A stretch of 64,000 bases of DNA, from assembly GCF_900177345.1 (NCBI RefSeq), contig NZ_FWZT01000012.1:124001-188000 (forward strand), in the 5' to 3' direction. The notes below the pieces were generated by a model. That model saw only the letters and a list, made by a program, of their open reading frames with translations, searched no databases and was not told where the DNA came from. The position numbers and the translations under genes are program-made. Within the stretch, counting starts at the first letter, position 1; each line of letters opens with the position of its first letter. Source of the stretch: Pseudobacteriovorax antillogorgiicola. Its GTDB lineage: Bacteria; Bdellovibrionota_B; Oligoflexia; Oligoflexales; Oligoflexaceae. Of the stretch, positions 56,176 through 63,744 are shown in pieces.

Positions 56176-58293
56176 TTAATTTTTCTTATCATTGTAAATC
56201 TGACTATCTATGGCTGATTGGATACTGAAGAGTTCGCTCTCTTCACCGGGTGCGGACAGATCAAAATGAACCTGTTGCACCTCGTTTGTCAGGTCATATA
56301 ACTTATCAGAGACTAAGGTATCCCCGCGGCGAACCAGTCTTGATGCGGTATCATCAAGGGAGCAATCCATGAATCCATTTTCTGCTTGATTCAGTTCAAA
56401 TGCCCTCTGAAAGCGAGCGTGGACGTCTTCTTCAGCAGCATCAGATGCAAAGCTATCAGCTACAAACAGGCGACTGAAATAGTAGGAACCAAGAGATAAA
56501 GTATCCAAACTCGGGGTGTATTCAAGGTCGCCCGAAGAGCCTGTAAACTCCGAATTTAGATAGAAGCAGAGAAGGTTTTGTGGGATAGAGTCCTTAGCAC
56601 TGATGAAAATATTGTTTTCAAAGTCGTCATATTCTTGGGCCACACCATCAAGCATACCGTTGCTGAAACCGGTAGGGTCAAAGTCTTGGGAATAGTCTTG
56701 AGCGCTGACAAAGCGGGCAAGAACTTCCTTAAGCTCGATCCCTTCAATTGTTTGACTGCTAACTAGGTCAAGAGTCGCGCGATCATGAATCACACCCGCG
56801 AGACCTTTGTAGGGGCAGAACTCTCCTCCCTGGGACTGACCCTGGATGCAGCTCGATAACTCTGTGCTCGCAGTTTCATCAGCTTGAAGCAACTGGTCGT
56901 TTAAAACCTTGAAGCTGCCCATCACAAGGGGTGCTAGTAGCTCTGAAGCTTGTGGACAAGACTGCCACCTGCTCGAGCAGCCATCAAGAAAATCGACCAG
57001 AGCTGGGTCACCTTCTTCGGATGGAAGGTAAAACAAGTCACTGAGATCTTGAAAGTTGCGAACTACATTTACCGAGTTTGGATTCCTTTGCGTCCTTTCA
57101 AAGGGTCTTGAAGGACCCCCATCATGGTATGTGGGGTGGGAGCTAAGCATAACAGCAAGTTTTAGGCGTTCCTTGGGCGCGTCGGCCACCCAACGCCAAA
57201 ATCTCAGCCACCGATTGGTAAAGGTTCTAAGAGACTCTCCTCGGTAGGATCCATTTTGCCCCTTGAGCTGATTCAGGTTGGAAACCTGCCACTGATCATA
57301 ATCGATTTGAAGGTACGCCGCGGCGTTGCATTGCTGGTCATCACAGTCCCACAATCCACCCAAATCCATGGCCATGGCCATGGCATAGAAATCATCTTGA
57401 CCAATCTGCTCTGAAAGCCACTGTTTTTCTGCATCGGCACCCTCTGACAATAGCGCTAAGACTCTCCATAGCTCCCGGTAGTGACCCTTGAACATGGTGA
57501 ATATCTCGCTGTCTAGCTGGTCCCCCTCGAGGATTTCGCTGATGAGGTAGTTATGAATCACCCCTAACTCCGCGGTGTTCAAAAGACCTTCCTGAGATGG
57601 TGAGAGGGTTCTATTGTTTAGCACGGAGCTCAGTAGCTCGCGGTCGATTTGACCTTGGTCATCCCATAAGAGCTCGGTGTCTCCTACTAAAACCTTGCTA
57701 AAGATAATCTCACGATCAAGATCTGTGGCACCTTCTTGCAGAGGAGTGGTCATGGCCGTTTGATAAGAAGCAAACAAGGCTGGCAAGAGCAGCTCGAGGC
57801 GATCAAGCTGATCTTGGGTAAGACGTAAAGCTTGGCGTGAGATCACAGCATTAAGGAGCAGCTGGCGCCCTATTGTCTCATCAATGGAAAGCTTAGACCA
57901 AGAAAGGGATTGTTGGGCCTGAGGCCAATACTGGGGATAGGTCTCAAAGTATGCCAGGAGTGAAGCGATAAGCTCTTGCCTGGGAGAGCTCTTTTCTAGC
58001 TCGTCGCTAAGGCTAGTAATAATCGTATTATAGTCGGTCGTCGGGTCAAGATTGATCGCCCACTGCGCACAGACAAGCTGGTGCTGGCTTTGCTCACAAA
58101 AAGGAGTTTCATTCGAATCATTTGATTCTTCTGGTGACTCGATCTCTGTATCTGGGGGTGGCACAAAAATCTCTGGATCGACGAACACGGGTGGCTTGAA
58201 TCCGCCAAAAACCTGTGCTCTTGATATGCTGCTATAGCATACTAAGCCCAGCCATAGCAGAACCCCTATAGCTCTGCCGTTTACAAATTTCAT
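56176..58293 (-). CDS. Large exported protein of unknown function
   Basis: A 705-residue protein started at 58293, where GAGGG is well placed and the frame opens with a signal peptide (MKFVNGRAIGVLLWLGLVCY to SRAQ). A proline-rich acidic linker (PVFVDPEIFVPPPDTEIESP) leads into a long, mostly helical body with paired cysteines (CEQSQHQLVCAQW, WDCDDQQCNAAAY, CSSRWQSCPQ, CIQGQSQGGEFC). No family recognised. It is the first gene of an operon with the PAN-repeat protein and has the shared upstream element 103 bp ahead. It is probably periplasmic or surface-associated. Confidence 0.65.
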   Translation of the reverse strand: MKFVNGRAIGVLLWLGLVCYSSISRAQVFGGFKPPVFVDPEIFVPPPDTEIESPEESNDSNETPFCEQSQHQLVCAQWAINLDPTTDYNTIITSLSDELEKSSPRQELIASLLAYFETYPQYWPQAQQSLSWSKLSIDETIGRQLLLNAVISRQALRLTQDQLDRLELLLPALFASYQTAMTTPLQEGATDLDREIIFSKVLVGDTELLWDDQGQIDRELLSSVLNNRTLSPSQEGLLNTAELGVIHNYLISEILEGDQLDSEIFTMFKGHYRELWRVLALLSEGADAEKQWLSEQIGQDDFYAMAMAMDLGGLWDCDDQQCNAAAYLQIDYDQWQVSNLNQLKGQNGSYRGESLRTFTNRWLRFWRWVADAPKERLKLAVMLSSHPTYHDGGPSRPFERTQRNPNSVNVVRNFQDLSDLFYLPSEEGDPALVDFLDGCSSRWQSCPQASELLAPLVMGSFKVLNDQLLQADETASTELSSCIQGQSQGGEFCPYKGLAGVIHDRATLDLVSSQTIEGIELKEVLARFVSAQDYSQDFDPTGFSNGMLDGVAQEYDDFENNIFISAKDSIPQNLLCFYLNSEFTGSSGDLEYTPSLDTLSLGSYYFSRLFVADSFASDAAEEDVHARFQRAFELNQAENGFMDCSLDDTASRLVRRGDTLVSDKLYDLTNEVQQVHFDLSAPGEESELFSIQSAIDSQIYNDKKN

Positions 58294-58395
58294 ATCGGTC
58301 CCTCTTTCTTTGAAATTGAACATGTGGGCTTCACTGCGGGGGTGTAGTCCCGAGAAAAGCTCCCCGTGTGGGTTGGCAGGAATCTAGTCCAATGT

Positions 58396-58443
58396 GAGAA
58401 AAACGAGGTAGTCTGCGCGTGCGGAAAATATCCTCCTGGCGCA
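58396..58443 (-). promoter_or_regulatory. Shared upstream element, copy 2 (exported-protein/PAN operon)
   Basis: Same ordered words as the element at 50692-50739: GAGAAAA, GGTAG, CTGC, GCG, AAAATA, CT, CTGG, GCA. Distance to the start codon at 58293 is 103 bp, against 98 bp for copy 1. Between the conserved words the bases differ, as expected for a protein-binding site rather than a recent duplication. Confidence 0.65.
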
Positions 58444-59094
58444 TTCTTTAGTAAATATCTAATAGTATTAACTATTATAGTTTAAGATGTGTGAATGAAA
58501 TGAGCATTGTTGGGGTAAAGCTCGGTTATTTTAGAGACAGAGAATGCTGTAGAGATGGTGTTCCTCCAGTGATAGACCGCCAGGTTGTTTGCTTGGAAAT
58601 TGGGAAGTAATATTGATGTTAGTATTATTTGTTTTGACGCATTAAGGCCCTACTTCAATGCATGCCGACATTCGGCAGGCTTGTAGCTGGAAGGGAGACA
58701 CTGTTCTACAATACAAACGTGGAGTATGACAATGTTCCTCTATACTGATGGTAGTGAAACAACAGCTGCAAATCGTCCCCACCTTAGCTCCCCTAGAAAT
58801 AGAGGGCAAAGCCCCAAGTCTGCCCTGACCTCTGGAATCCATCTTGATTTTCAGAATGCCAGCGCTACATTTTTTTGGGTACTTAATCGCAAGGACTATA
58901 GAGCTTTTCTTTGAAGGTGAAGTGGCTTGATGTGGACCACGTGCAATATTGCAGTCTGAATAGTAGCCGACAGAATGAGAGTCTTCGAATTAAAAAGATG
59001 CCATCTTTTGGATCGTATGAATTACTCGATACAGAGGAAGGGTCTCCAACTCTTTCTTAAGCAATCGTTATAAATAACTGATATTATTGACTTT
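58444..59094. other. Non-coding stretch before repeat copy B
   Basis: About 650 bp with no supported gene. A short plus-strand frame at 58726-58914 ends NASATFFWVLNRKDYRAFL but has no recognisable family; it may be a relic. Otherwise nothing seen. Confidence 0.4.
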
Positions 59095-59481
59095 TGGTGC
59101 CCGGGGCCGGACTTGAACCTTACTGAAGGTATAGGTTATGCCAAGGGTTTGGTCCAGTGGAAAGCTGGGACAGAATTCCCAAGTGTCGTTATCTCAAGAC
59201 TTGATCCATGTTTTCTGCAATAATTTCAGTGTTGTAAATAAAGGATTTAGCCGTAAGGTGTATTTTACAAAGCACTTAATCGGCTGAAGCTTCAAGTAAT
59301 AGCTATTGATTCTAGTTGATTAGTGGTTGGTGTCGCTGTAGTTCTACGAATTTCAATGGCGAGAACGGAGAACTCCTAGAAATCTGCGCTGATTTTGATT
59401 TCTAATCGCGTTCTAAAACCTAACCTTCTCAAGAAAACCCGGAATAAATCTGAGGTGGCTTCTTGACGAAGCCTAGTTGGG
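59095..59481. repeat. Long direct repeat, copy B
   Basis: Second copy of the repeat at 38925-39313, identical for its first 282 bp (59095-59376), then diverging with small indels but keeping the inverted-repeat arms (AACCTAACCTTCTCAAG with CTTGACGAAGCCTAGTT). The flanking sequence upstream differs completely from copy A, so the left boundary TGGTGCCCGGG is sharp. It lies between the RHS block and the toxin-tip array. Confidence 0.9.
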
Positions 59482-59666
59482 TCAAAGAAGTTGGCTTTGG
59501 CTTTAACTGAGAGAGCATGGAGAAAAGTATGACTCTATCTTCGATCATTAGGGATGAGATTTGGACTAATCTTCCCTGACTCTCTGAAATATTCTAGAGC
59601 AAGTTTCATCTTGTTTACAATCAACCTGGAACATTGCCCATACTGTCGGAGCAAGCTAGCATTCAC

Positions 59667-60110
59667 TCAAATAGAAACCTTAGAGCAACTTCCGTCTACA
59701 ATATTGCCCATCAATTCAACACACACGAATTTGTACACTATTTCCGAATACCATAAATCAAAGCTCCAATACTTAAATTCACATTGATTGAAACTGAGTC
59801 GCTCTGATGAGACAAATAGATAATTCGCATAGATTCCTTCACCTGCTTCTATAGAACTTGGTATATGAAAAGCCTGTACACCGTTGTTTATCCAGACTCC
59901 ATTTTTATTCTGACACTTTGGAGTTACTCTAATAGTATCACCAATGAACAAAACAGGTAACTCTTCAACAGTCATTGTACTGTTAAAACGGAAAGAGTTA
60001 GGCGATAGAACTGTTAGCGAAAAATCATCTATTTTTAAACCTTCTTCTTGAATAGAAGTGCAAGACATAGCGTTCCAAGCAAGTAGAGCAGTTATAAGGG
60101 GTCTTTTCAT
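59667..60110 (-). CDS. Small lipoprotein, possible last immunity gene of the array
   Basis: A 147-residue protein with a lipoprotein signal (MKRPLITALLAWNAMSC). The mature part is beta-rich and contains four further cysteines (TPKCQNKNG, NQCEFKYW, KFVCVEL, DGSCSKV). No family is recognised. It directly follows the decayed toxin tip at 60237-60344, the place where an immunity gene would stand, and lipoprotein immunity proteins are known for toxins acting in the periplasm. That role is conjecture. Confidence 0.55.
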   Translation of the reverse strand: MKRPLITALLAWNAMSCTSIQEEGLKIDDFSLTVLSPNSFRFNSTMTVEELPVLFIGDTIRVTPKCQNKNGVWINNGVQAFHIPSSIEAGEGIYANYLFVSSERLSFNQCEFKYWSFDLWYSEIVYKFVCVELMGNIVDGSCSKVSI

Positions 60111-60236
60111 TAGTCTGTATACCTATTAATGGGTGATATATGTATGCCAAGGAGTGCTTTGCACATCCCCTAGGCTACTTTCGGCGGAAAGCTAGCCTTT
60201 AAGCGTGAGAGTTTTCATATCTAAGTGAGCTTAACC

Positions 60237-60344
60237 TCAAAGGCCTATATGCCCTGTTTTGTTGACTGTTTTGAAATCAACGCTGTTCTTATTTATTTGC
60301 CAAGCTAAATCGTCGGCCATTTGCTTCGGTGTCTTTGCGCCAAG
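60237..60344 (-). pseudogene. Decayed polymorphic toxin tip (module 6)
   Basis: In frame with, and directly after, the stop of the preceding immunity gene the sequence reads L-GAKTPKQMADDLAWQI, NKNSVDFKTVNKTGHIGL, then stop. The same frame continues past two stops with AHLDMKTLTLKG, so the module was once longer and is now broken. It begins at the shared TTTGCGCC junction (60334-60341). The KNSV...TGHI layout recalls nuclease-type tips of RHS proteins, but I cannot name the family. Confidence 0.55.
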
Positions 60345-60785
60345 TTACTTAATGCCATTTTTTCTAAAATCTGCGATGGTGATAGAGTTAACCTTATCAA
60401 ATCGCAATTTCCCGAATCTTATTGGTTTTATAGATTCAGCAATATCTCCAGCTAATTTGTCAAGTTTGATAGGCTTATCAGGAACTCCGATCAACCGATA
60501 AGGGCCTCCATCTTCATCTGAATCAAAAGAATAGATCCCTCTTTCTGCTAACTCCTTCCAGATATTTGGTAAGCCATCTGATAGCTTAGGTGCAAAAGCA
60601 GCTGAACTAGTCACACTTTGAGATTTCAATCTATCAATCATCTCATCATACTTGTCCGTATCCTCAAGAAATGCAGCAGGTGCGAATCCCCCTCCTGCTG
60701 TGCTAAAAAGTGCAATATTTCCAATTTCATCACATGCTAGCCAATCATACTCAAAGCCTAGTATTTCATCTGGAGTTTTCTTCAT
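60345..60785 (-). CDS. Immunity-like protein
   Basis: A 146-residue cytosolic protein preceded by AAGGA. Its start, FEYDWLACDEIGNIALFSTAGGGFAP, is of a kind often found in small proteins encoded next to RHS and CDI toxins: an E-YDW-A-D--G--A-FSTAG pattern. It stands directly after the deaminase-like tip at 60800-61135, which it would neutralise. The assignment rests on this position and on the motif. Confidence 0.65.
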   Translation of the reverse strand: MKKTPDEILGFEYDWLACDEIGNIALFSTAGGGFAPAAFLEDTDKYDEMIDRLKSQSVTSSAAFAPKLSDGLPNIWKELAERGIYSFDSDEDGGPYRLIGVPDKPIKLDKLAGDIAESIKPIRFGKLRFDKVNSITIADFRKNGIK

Positions 60786-60799
60786 CTAATAATCCTTGT

Positions 60800-61135
60800 T
60801 TATGGGCCACTCTTATATTTGGTCTTTGGATCTGGGAAGGCACCTCGCCCATACGTGGACTCGCAATTATTACAAACCTTTACAGGCTTGCCTGTGCGAG
60901 GTCTTACTGCTGTTGTAAATTGAATATCCTTCGGATTTCCCAATGCTGCGGCACAAACTTCTTCTGCACACCCGCGTCCACCTCCACGGTTGGCAGCAGC
61001 TGTCACGGTACCTTTCGATGGGGAATACGCCCCTACAACAGTCGCTGGAGGATGTCTAGATTTGGCTAAATCAGCCGATAATGCGTCCCTTGCAGCCTCC
61101 GCTTTTCGGTGCAAACCACTATTTGCGCCAACTAA
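60800..61135 (-). CDS. Displaced deaminase-like toxin tip (module 5)
   Basis: Open frame of about 111 codons beginning LVGANSGLHRKAEAARDA at the TTTGCGCC junction and lacking an ATG; a TTG at 61114 is the only nearby alternative start. The body has TVVGAYSPSKG, then GRGCAEEVCAAALGNP and VCNNCESTYG: a CAE plus CxxC arrangement of the zinc site in deaminase-superfamily toxins. It is clearly related to module 4 (shared ALGNPK-I-FT--RPRT). It is headless: the carrier part of a polymorphic toxin is missing. Followed by its likely immunity gene at 60345-60785. Confidence 0.7.
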   Translation of the reverse strand, partial: LVGANSGLHRKAEAARDALSADLAKSRHPPATVVGAYSPSKGTVTAAANRGGGRGCAEEVCAAALGNPKDIQFTTAVRPRTGKPVKVCNNCESTYGRGAFPDPKTKYKSGP

Positions 61136-61686
61136 TCAACTGAAATCTCTGAAAGTGCTTCAGTCAATTCTCTTTTAAAATCTCTGGATGCTTCTCTGGC
61201 AATCGCCTCCTGTAGCTCTGGCACAATTGTTCTAAACTTTTCCTTCAGTGACACCACCAATTCAAGTGCTTTAGAACGACAGTTTGAACTTGTATCGAGA
61301 ATTTCCTTCATATAAGTCTCTATACCAGCAACTACCCTATCCCTAGTGCCTTGCTTGATATATATTTTGCACCCGTCATAGACACAAATCTCATCTTCTG
61401 GAGCATATCCATTGGCTATTTCAAACAGCAAATCATAGACATATTCTCTGCCATCTATGATTTTGGAATCTAGTATTTCAATCAGGAATGGCACAACAAA
61501 ATATGCCGACTCGTAAAGGTCAGATTGAAGCACCACATGGTTGTCAAGTTGCCAGTATGCTCGCTCTCTAGTTTTAGAGTCAACTGATGTTAGATCCCTG
61601 ATTGCACGGGGTACTTCTGAAGCAGTTCCTGAAGCAGTCTTTAGATTACTCCAGTCAATTTTTTCTATATTTTTTAGCATAACCAT
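61132..61686 (-). CDS. HEAT-like immunity protein
   Basis: A 184-residue cytosolic, all-helical protein with HEAT-like pairs: SVDSKTRERAYWQLDNHV, AYFVVPFLIEIL, SKALELVVSLKEKF. Its ATG lies three bases after the stop of the deaminase-like tip at 61689. HEAT-type proteins of this size with a Tyr-rich VVLQSDLYESAYFVVPFL segment are a recurrent immunity type in polymorphic toxin loci. Target assumed to be the preceding tip. Unrelated in sequence to the HEAT-like protein at 882-1472. Confidence 0.65.
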   Translation of the reverse strand: MVMLKNIEKIDWSNLKTASGTASEVPRAIRDLTSVDSKTRERAYWQLDNHVVLQSDLYESAYFVVPFLIEILDSKIIDGREYVYDLLFEIANGYAPEDEICVYDGCKIYIKQGTRDRVVAGIETYMKEILDTSSNCRSKALELVVSLKEKFRTIVPELQEAIAREASRDFKRELTEALSEISVD

Positions 61687-61688
61687 AC

Positions 61689-62003
61689 CTATTGTTCCGG
61701 TCCATACTTAGATGTGCACCTATCACACCTAGGAATTCTTTGCTGTGTTCTTGGTCGAATTACCTTCGTAAACTCAATATTCTTTGGATTTCCAAGCGCT
61801 TCTGAAGCTAGATCTTCCGCGCATTTGCCAGCATTACATCGACCACTAACTTTAGCCCCTACTGCGACCCTGCCTGTAGCTGGATCATGGGCACCCACTA
61901 CAGTCGTATATTTAGATTGCTGGGTTTTTGACAGTTTAGAAATCTCATCAAGTTTTGCATCTCGAAGTGCTTCAGCTCTATTGAGTCCGCTATTTGCGCC
62001 AAC
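61689..62003 (-). CDS. Displaced deaminase-like toxin tip (module 4)
   Basis: Open frame of 104 codons running from a stop codon straight into VGANSGLNRAEALRDAKLDE at the TTTGCGCC junction (61993-62000), with no ATG before the active-site region; a GTG at 61898 is internal. It has TVVGAHDPATGRVAVG, KCAEDLASEALGNP and RCDRCTSKYG: the CAE and CxxC zinc-site signature of the deaminase superfamily. Related to module 5 over the whole length. Probably silent unless joined to a carrier by recombination. Immunity gene follows after three bases. Confidence 0.7.
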   Translation of the reverse strand, partial: VGANSGLNRAEALRDAKLDEISKLSKTQQSKYTTVVGAHDPATGRVAVGAKVSGRCNAGKCAEDLASEALGNPKNIEFTKVIRPRTQQRIPRCDRCTSKYGPEQ

Positions 62004-62009
62004 TTAGCA

Positions 62010-62405
62010 TCAATAGTTGACTATTGATTGAATAAAGTGCTCAACCTGTTCTTCCTGAATTTCAAAAGGTGAAAAAAGATCTCGTACGAACTGTATTTTT
62101 TCACCTTTATTCAAAGACTTAAACTGGCGATCTTTCTGAGCATACTTTTCCGCGATTGCCCACTCTCTTCTTTTAGGTGAAATCATAAGCCAATTGATCC
62201 ATCTTTCTCGTGCAGATTCACCTTTCATTTGGGTATCGTACTCTACTAGTGCTTCTACAACTCGCTTTGTTATTTTCGACGCTAGTGGGCTTGCACTTAT
62301 GTCCAAATCATTAGGATCTTCATTGAACTTAGCTTCCATAAGCATTCGATGAAGTGACAAAAGCTCGTAGTAATTTTCTATTTCGAACAAGGGTTTAGAA
62401 GTCAT
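62010..62405 (-). CDS. Immunity-like protein paired with the ART tip
   Basis: A 131-residue cytosolic helical protein. I prefer the ATG at 62405 (MTSKPLFEIENYYELLSLHR), which has GGAG upstream and overlaps the end of the ART tip; the ATG at 62429 would add eight residues. No family recognised. It contains ESARERWINWLM and an acidic C-terminal helix. Position directly after the ART-HYD1-like module is the only reason for the immunity call. Confidence 0.55.
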   Translation of the reverse strand: MTSKPLFEIENYYELLSLHRMLMEAKFNEDPNDLDISASPLASKITKRVVEALVEYDTQMKGESARERWINWLMISPKRREWAIAEKYAQKDRQFKSLNKGEKIQFVRDLFSPFEIQEEQVEHFIQSIVNY

Positions 62406-62706
62406 TTTCAAAAATCTCCATTTTACCATGCCTACCGTTTCTTAAAGCTCCTTGATGGATTAGCTCATTTGGTTGGGTACCTGGGATTAAGTTGATATCG
62501 TCTTTAAGATCAAACTCGATTCGATGAGTACCTTTCGTACCCCCACGCCCCATAAAAAGCTCGAAGTTTGCATCTTTTGCAGGGATTTGATCAGTTGTTA
62601 CAAAAACTCTACCTTTTGAGTCAGATTTGATAACACCTGATTTGGCGATAGCATCTGCACTTTTCTTGTCTGTATAGTGGAATACTTTGTTATTTGCGCC
62701 ATCTTT
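62395..62706 (-). CDS. Displaced ART-HYD1-like toxin tip (module 3)
   Basis: This frame has no start codon near its beginning. It opens KDGANNKVFHYTDKKSADAI directly behind, and in frame with, the stop codon of the DUF6896-like gene. The order VFHYTDKKSADAIAKSGVI, GRVFVTT, ELFMGRGG and THRIEFDL matches the HYD1-type ADP-ribosyltransferase toxin family, whose first motif is HYT. It ends MEIFENDF. The junction 8-mer is at 62693-62700. The toxin would modify a target with ADP-ribose from NAD if expressed on a carrier. Confidence 0.72.
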   Translation of the reverse strand, partial: KDGANNKVFHYTDKKSADAIAKSGVIKSDSKGRVFVTTDQIPAKDANFELFMGRGGTKGTHRIEFDLKDDINLIPGTQPNELIHQGALRNGRHGKMEIFENDF

Positions 62707-63117
62707 TTAGTCGCAAACGCGATAAAGCTCGTCAGTCCAGCAATCTTGGTCCCTTTTTATGTATCCAGCCACTTTTAACTGGGTTAACAGTAAACTTATT
62801 TCTTCTTGGTTATTTAGTTCAGAAAACTCTTCATAGTTTCGCGCGAAGCAGATAAGCCTCCAGGCGTCAAAGTAGCCAAAGGCCCCTTCGTTTCCAAACT
62901 CAATGTCCGCGTCAAAATCGCCTTCCTCAAGACTAACTCCCATACCATGGAAGGCGTACTCGAAGTTCCCAATTTTTCCAGTTTGAGGGAGCTTTTTTTG
63001 CCGCCAGTCTAGCAGTGGGTTTGTCGAGTCTGTTTTCATTTTGAACAACGCTTGAATCATAGCCATAAATTCGAGGTAGCGCGATATAAGCAATTTTAGT
63101 TTATCTATTTTACACAT
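62707..63117 (-). CDS. DUF6896-like immunity protein
   Basis: A 136-residue cytosolic protein. The segment KIGNFEYAFHGMGVSLEEGD, then DIEFGNEGAFGYFDAWRLICFA, follows the FHG-G...DFDFG..G.. FD.WRL pattern I associate with DUF6896, a family common beside polymorphic toxins. It starts two bases after the stop of the ParB-like tip, with GAGG upstream, and would be its immunity protein. An alternative start at an internal Met (MAMIQALFKM) exists. Confidence 0.65.
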   Translation of the reverse strand: MCKIDKLKLLISRYLEFMAMIQALFKMKTDSTNPLLDWRQKKLPQTGKIGNFEYAFHGMGVSLEEGDFDADIEFGNEGAFGYFDAWRLICFARNYEEFSELNNQEEISLLLTQLKVAGYIKRDQDCWTDELYRVCD

Positions 63118-63118
63118 A

Positions 63119-63451
63119 CTATAACCTCAGCCTATTTGGTCCAGCCTCCGACGCGGCTTGAATCACATCGTCGATTGATTTGTATCCGAAACTTGATAAA
63201 CCAGATTCAGGAACCTTGTTGTAAGGAACGTTGACACCAGCTCTTCGTGCTGCTGCAGCCCTATGGTGTCCATCAAGAATGTACTTAGCCCCTTTATGTT
63301 CGATAACGCTTATTGGACTGCCTTGCCATCCGTTGGCTTTCATCGACTGAATTAGGTTTTTGACATTCTTGCTAGACTTATTCCCACTAATCGAGTGTGT
63401 TTTAATTAAATCAGCTGGCTTCGATACAAGGTTCTTTGCGCCTTCTAACCG
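63119..63451 (-). CDS. Displaced ParB-like toxin tip (module 2)
   Basis: Frame open from the stop-side junction (RLEGAKNLVSKPADLIKT) to 63119; the first ATG comes only at 63343. It contains LIQSMKANGWQGSPISVIE, the phosphate-site motif LDGHHRAAAARRAGV and VPYNKV, which is the ParB/sulfiredoxin-like fold used as a C-terminal toxin domain in RHS and CDI proteins. The junction 8-mer is at 63435-63442. A short protein could be made from 63343 and would still contain the GHHR motif, but the N-terminal helix would be lost. Immunity gene follows. Confidence 0.7.
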   Translation of the reverse strand, partial: RLEGAKNLVSKPADLIKTHSISGNKSSKNVKNLIQSMKANGWQGSPISVIEHKGAKYILDGHHRAAAARRAGVNVPYNKVPESGLSSFGYKSIDDVIQAASEAGPNRLRL

Positions 63452-63744
63452 CTATGTTTCCCAAACTTTTCGCCCACTAGCCTACTAGCATGATACAGAA
63501 TAGCCCATCCGATTCCTGGAACACACCCCCAATCGACAAGCAGTGGCACCCACCACAAGCTAGCAACGGTATCCACGGGTGCAACTATTGCTGCGATTGA
63601 TATGCATCCGCCACCTAGCAATGGGATCCAGGATCCAACCTTGTACCCCCTAATCATTTGAACAACACAGAAACTATTTAAAGCGACTACATAACCACCA
63701 AGTAGCGATAGAAAAATCGTCAAGATCCAGTAAACCACCTCCAT
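63445..63744 (-). CDS. Small membrane immunity-like protein
   Basis: A 99-residue protein with two to three hydrophobic helices (VVYWILTIFLSLLGGYVVAL, WIPLLGGGCISIAAIVAP, GCVPGIGWAILYHA). Its ATG overlaps the stop codon of the preceding toxin module (TAATG), so it is translationally coupled to it. Membrane immunity proteins are usual for toxins that act at or across the inner membrane. No family named. Confidence 0.6.
   Translation of the reverse strand: MEVVYWILTIFLSLLGGYVVALNSFCVVQMIRGYKVGSWIPLLGGGCISIAAIVAPVDTVASLWWVPLLVDWGCVPGIGWAILYHASRLVGEKFGKHSG

Larger units (their letters stand above)
60334..63442 (-). repeat. TTTGCGCC junction 8-mer at five toxin modules
   Basis: The 8-mer occurs at 60334-60341, 61122-61129, 61993-62000, 62693-62700 and 63435-63442, each time at the first codons of a displaced toxin tip. 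On the coding strand it reads GGC-GCA-AA(T/G), Gly-Ala-Asn/Lys, always in the tip's frame. Four of the five have a stop codon one to three codons earlier. A shared short sequence at this place is what homologous or short-homology exchange of tips onto a carrier would need. Confidence 0.75.

Noticed and set aside
58726-58914. Plus-strand 62-codon frame before repeat copy B
   Set aside because: No family, no ribosome-binding site, and a competing minus-strand frame of equal length overlaps it.
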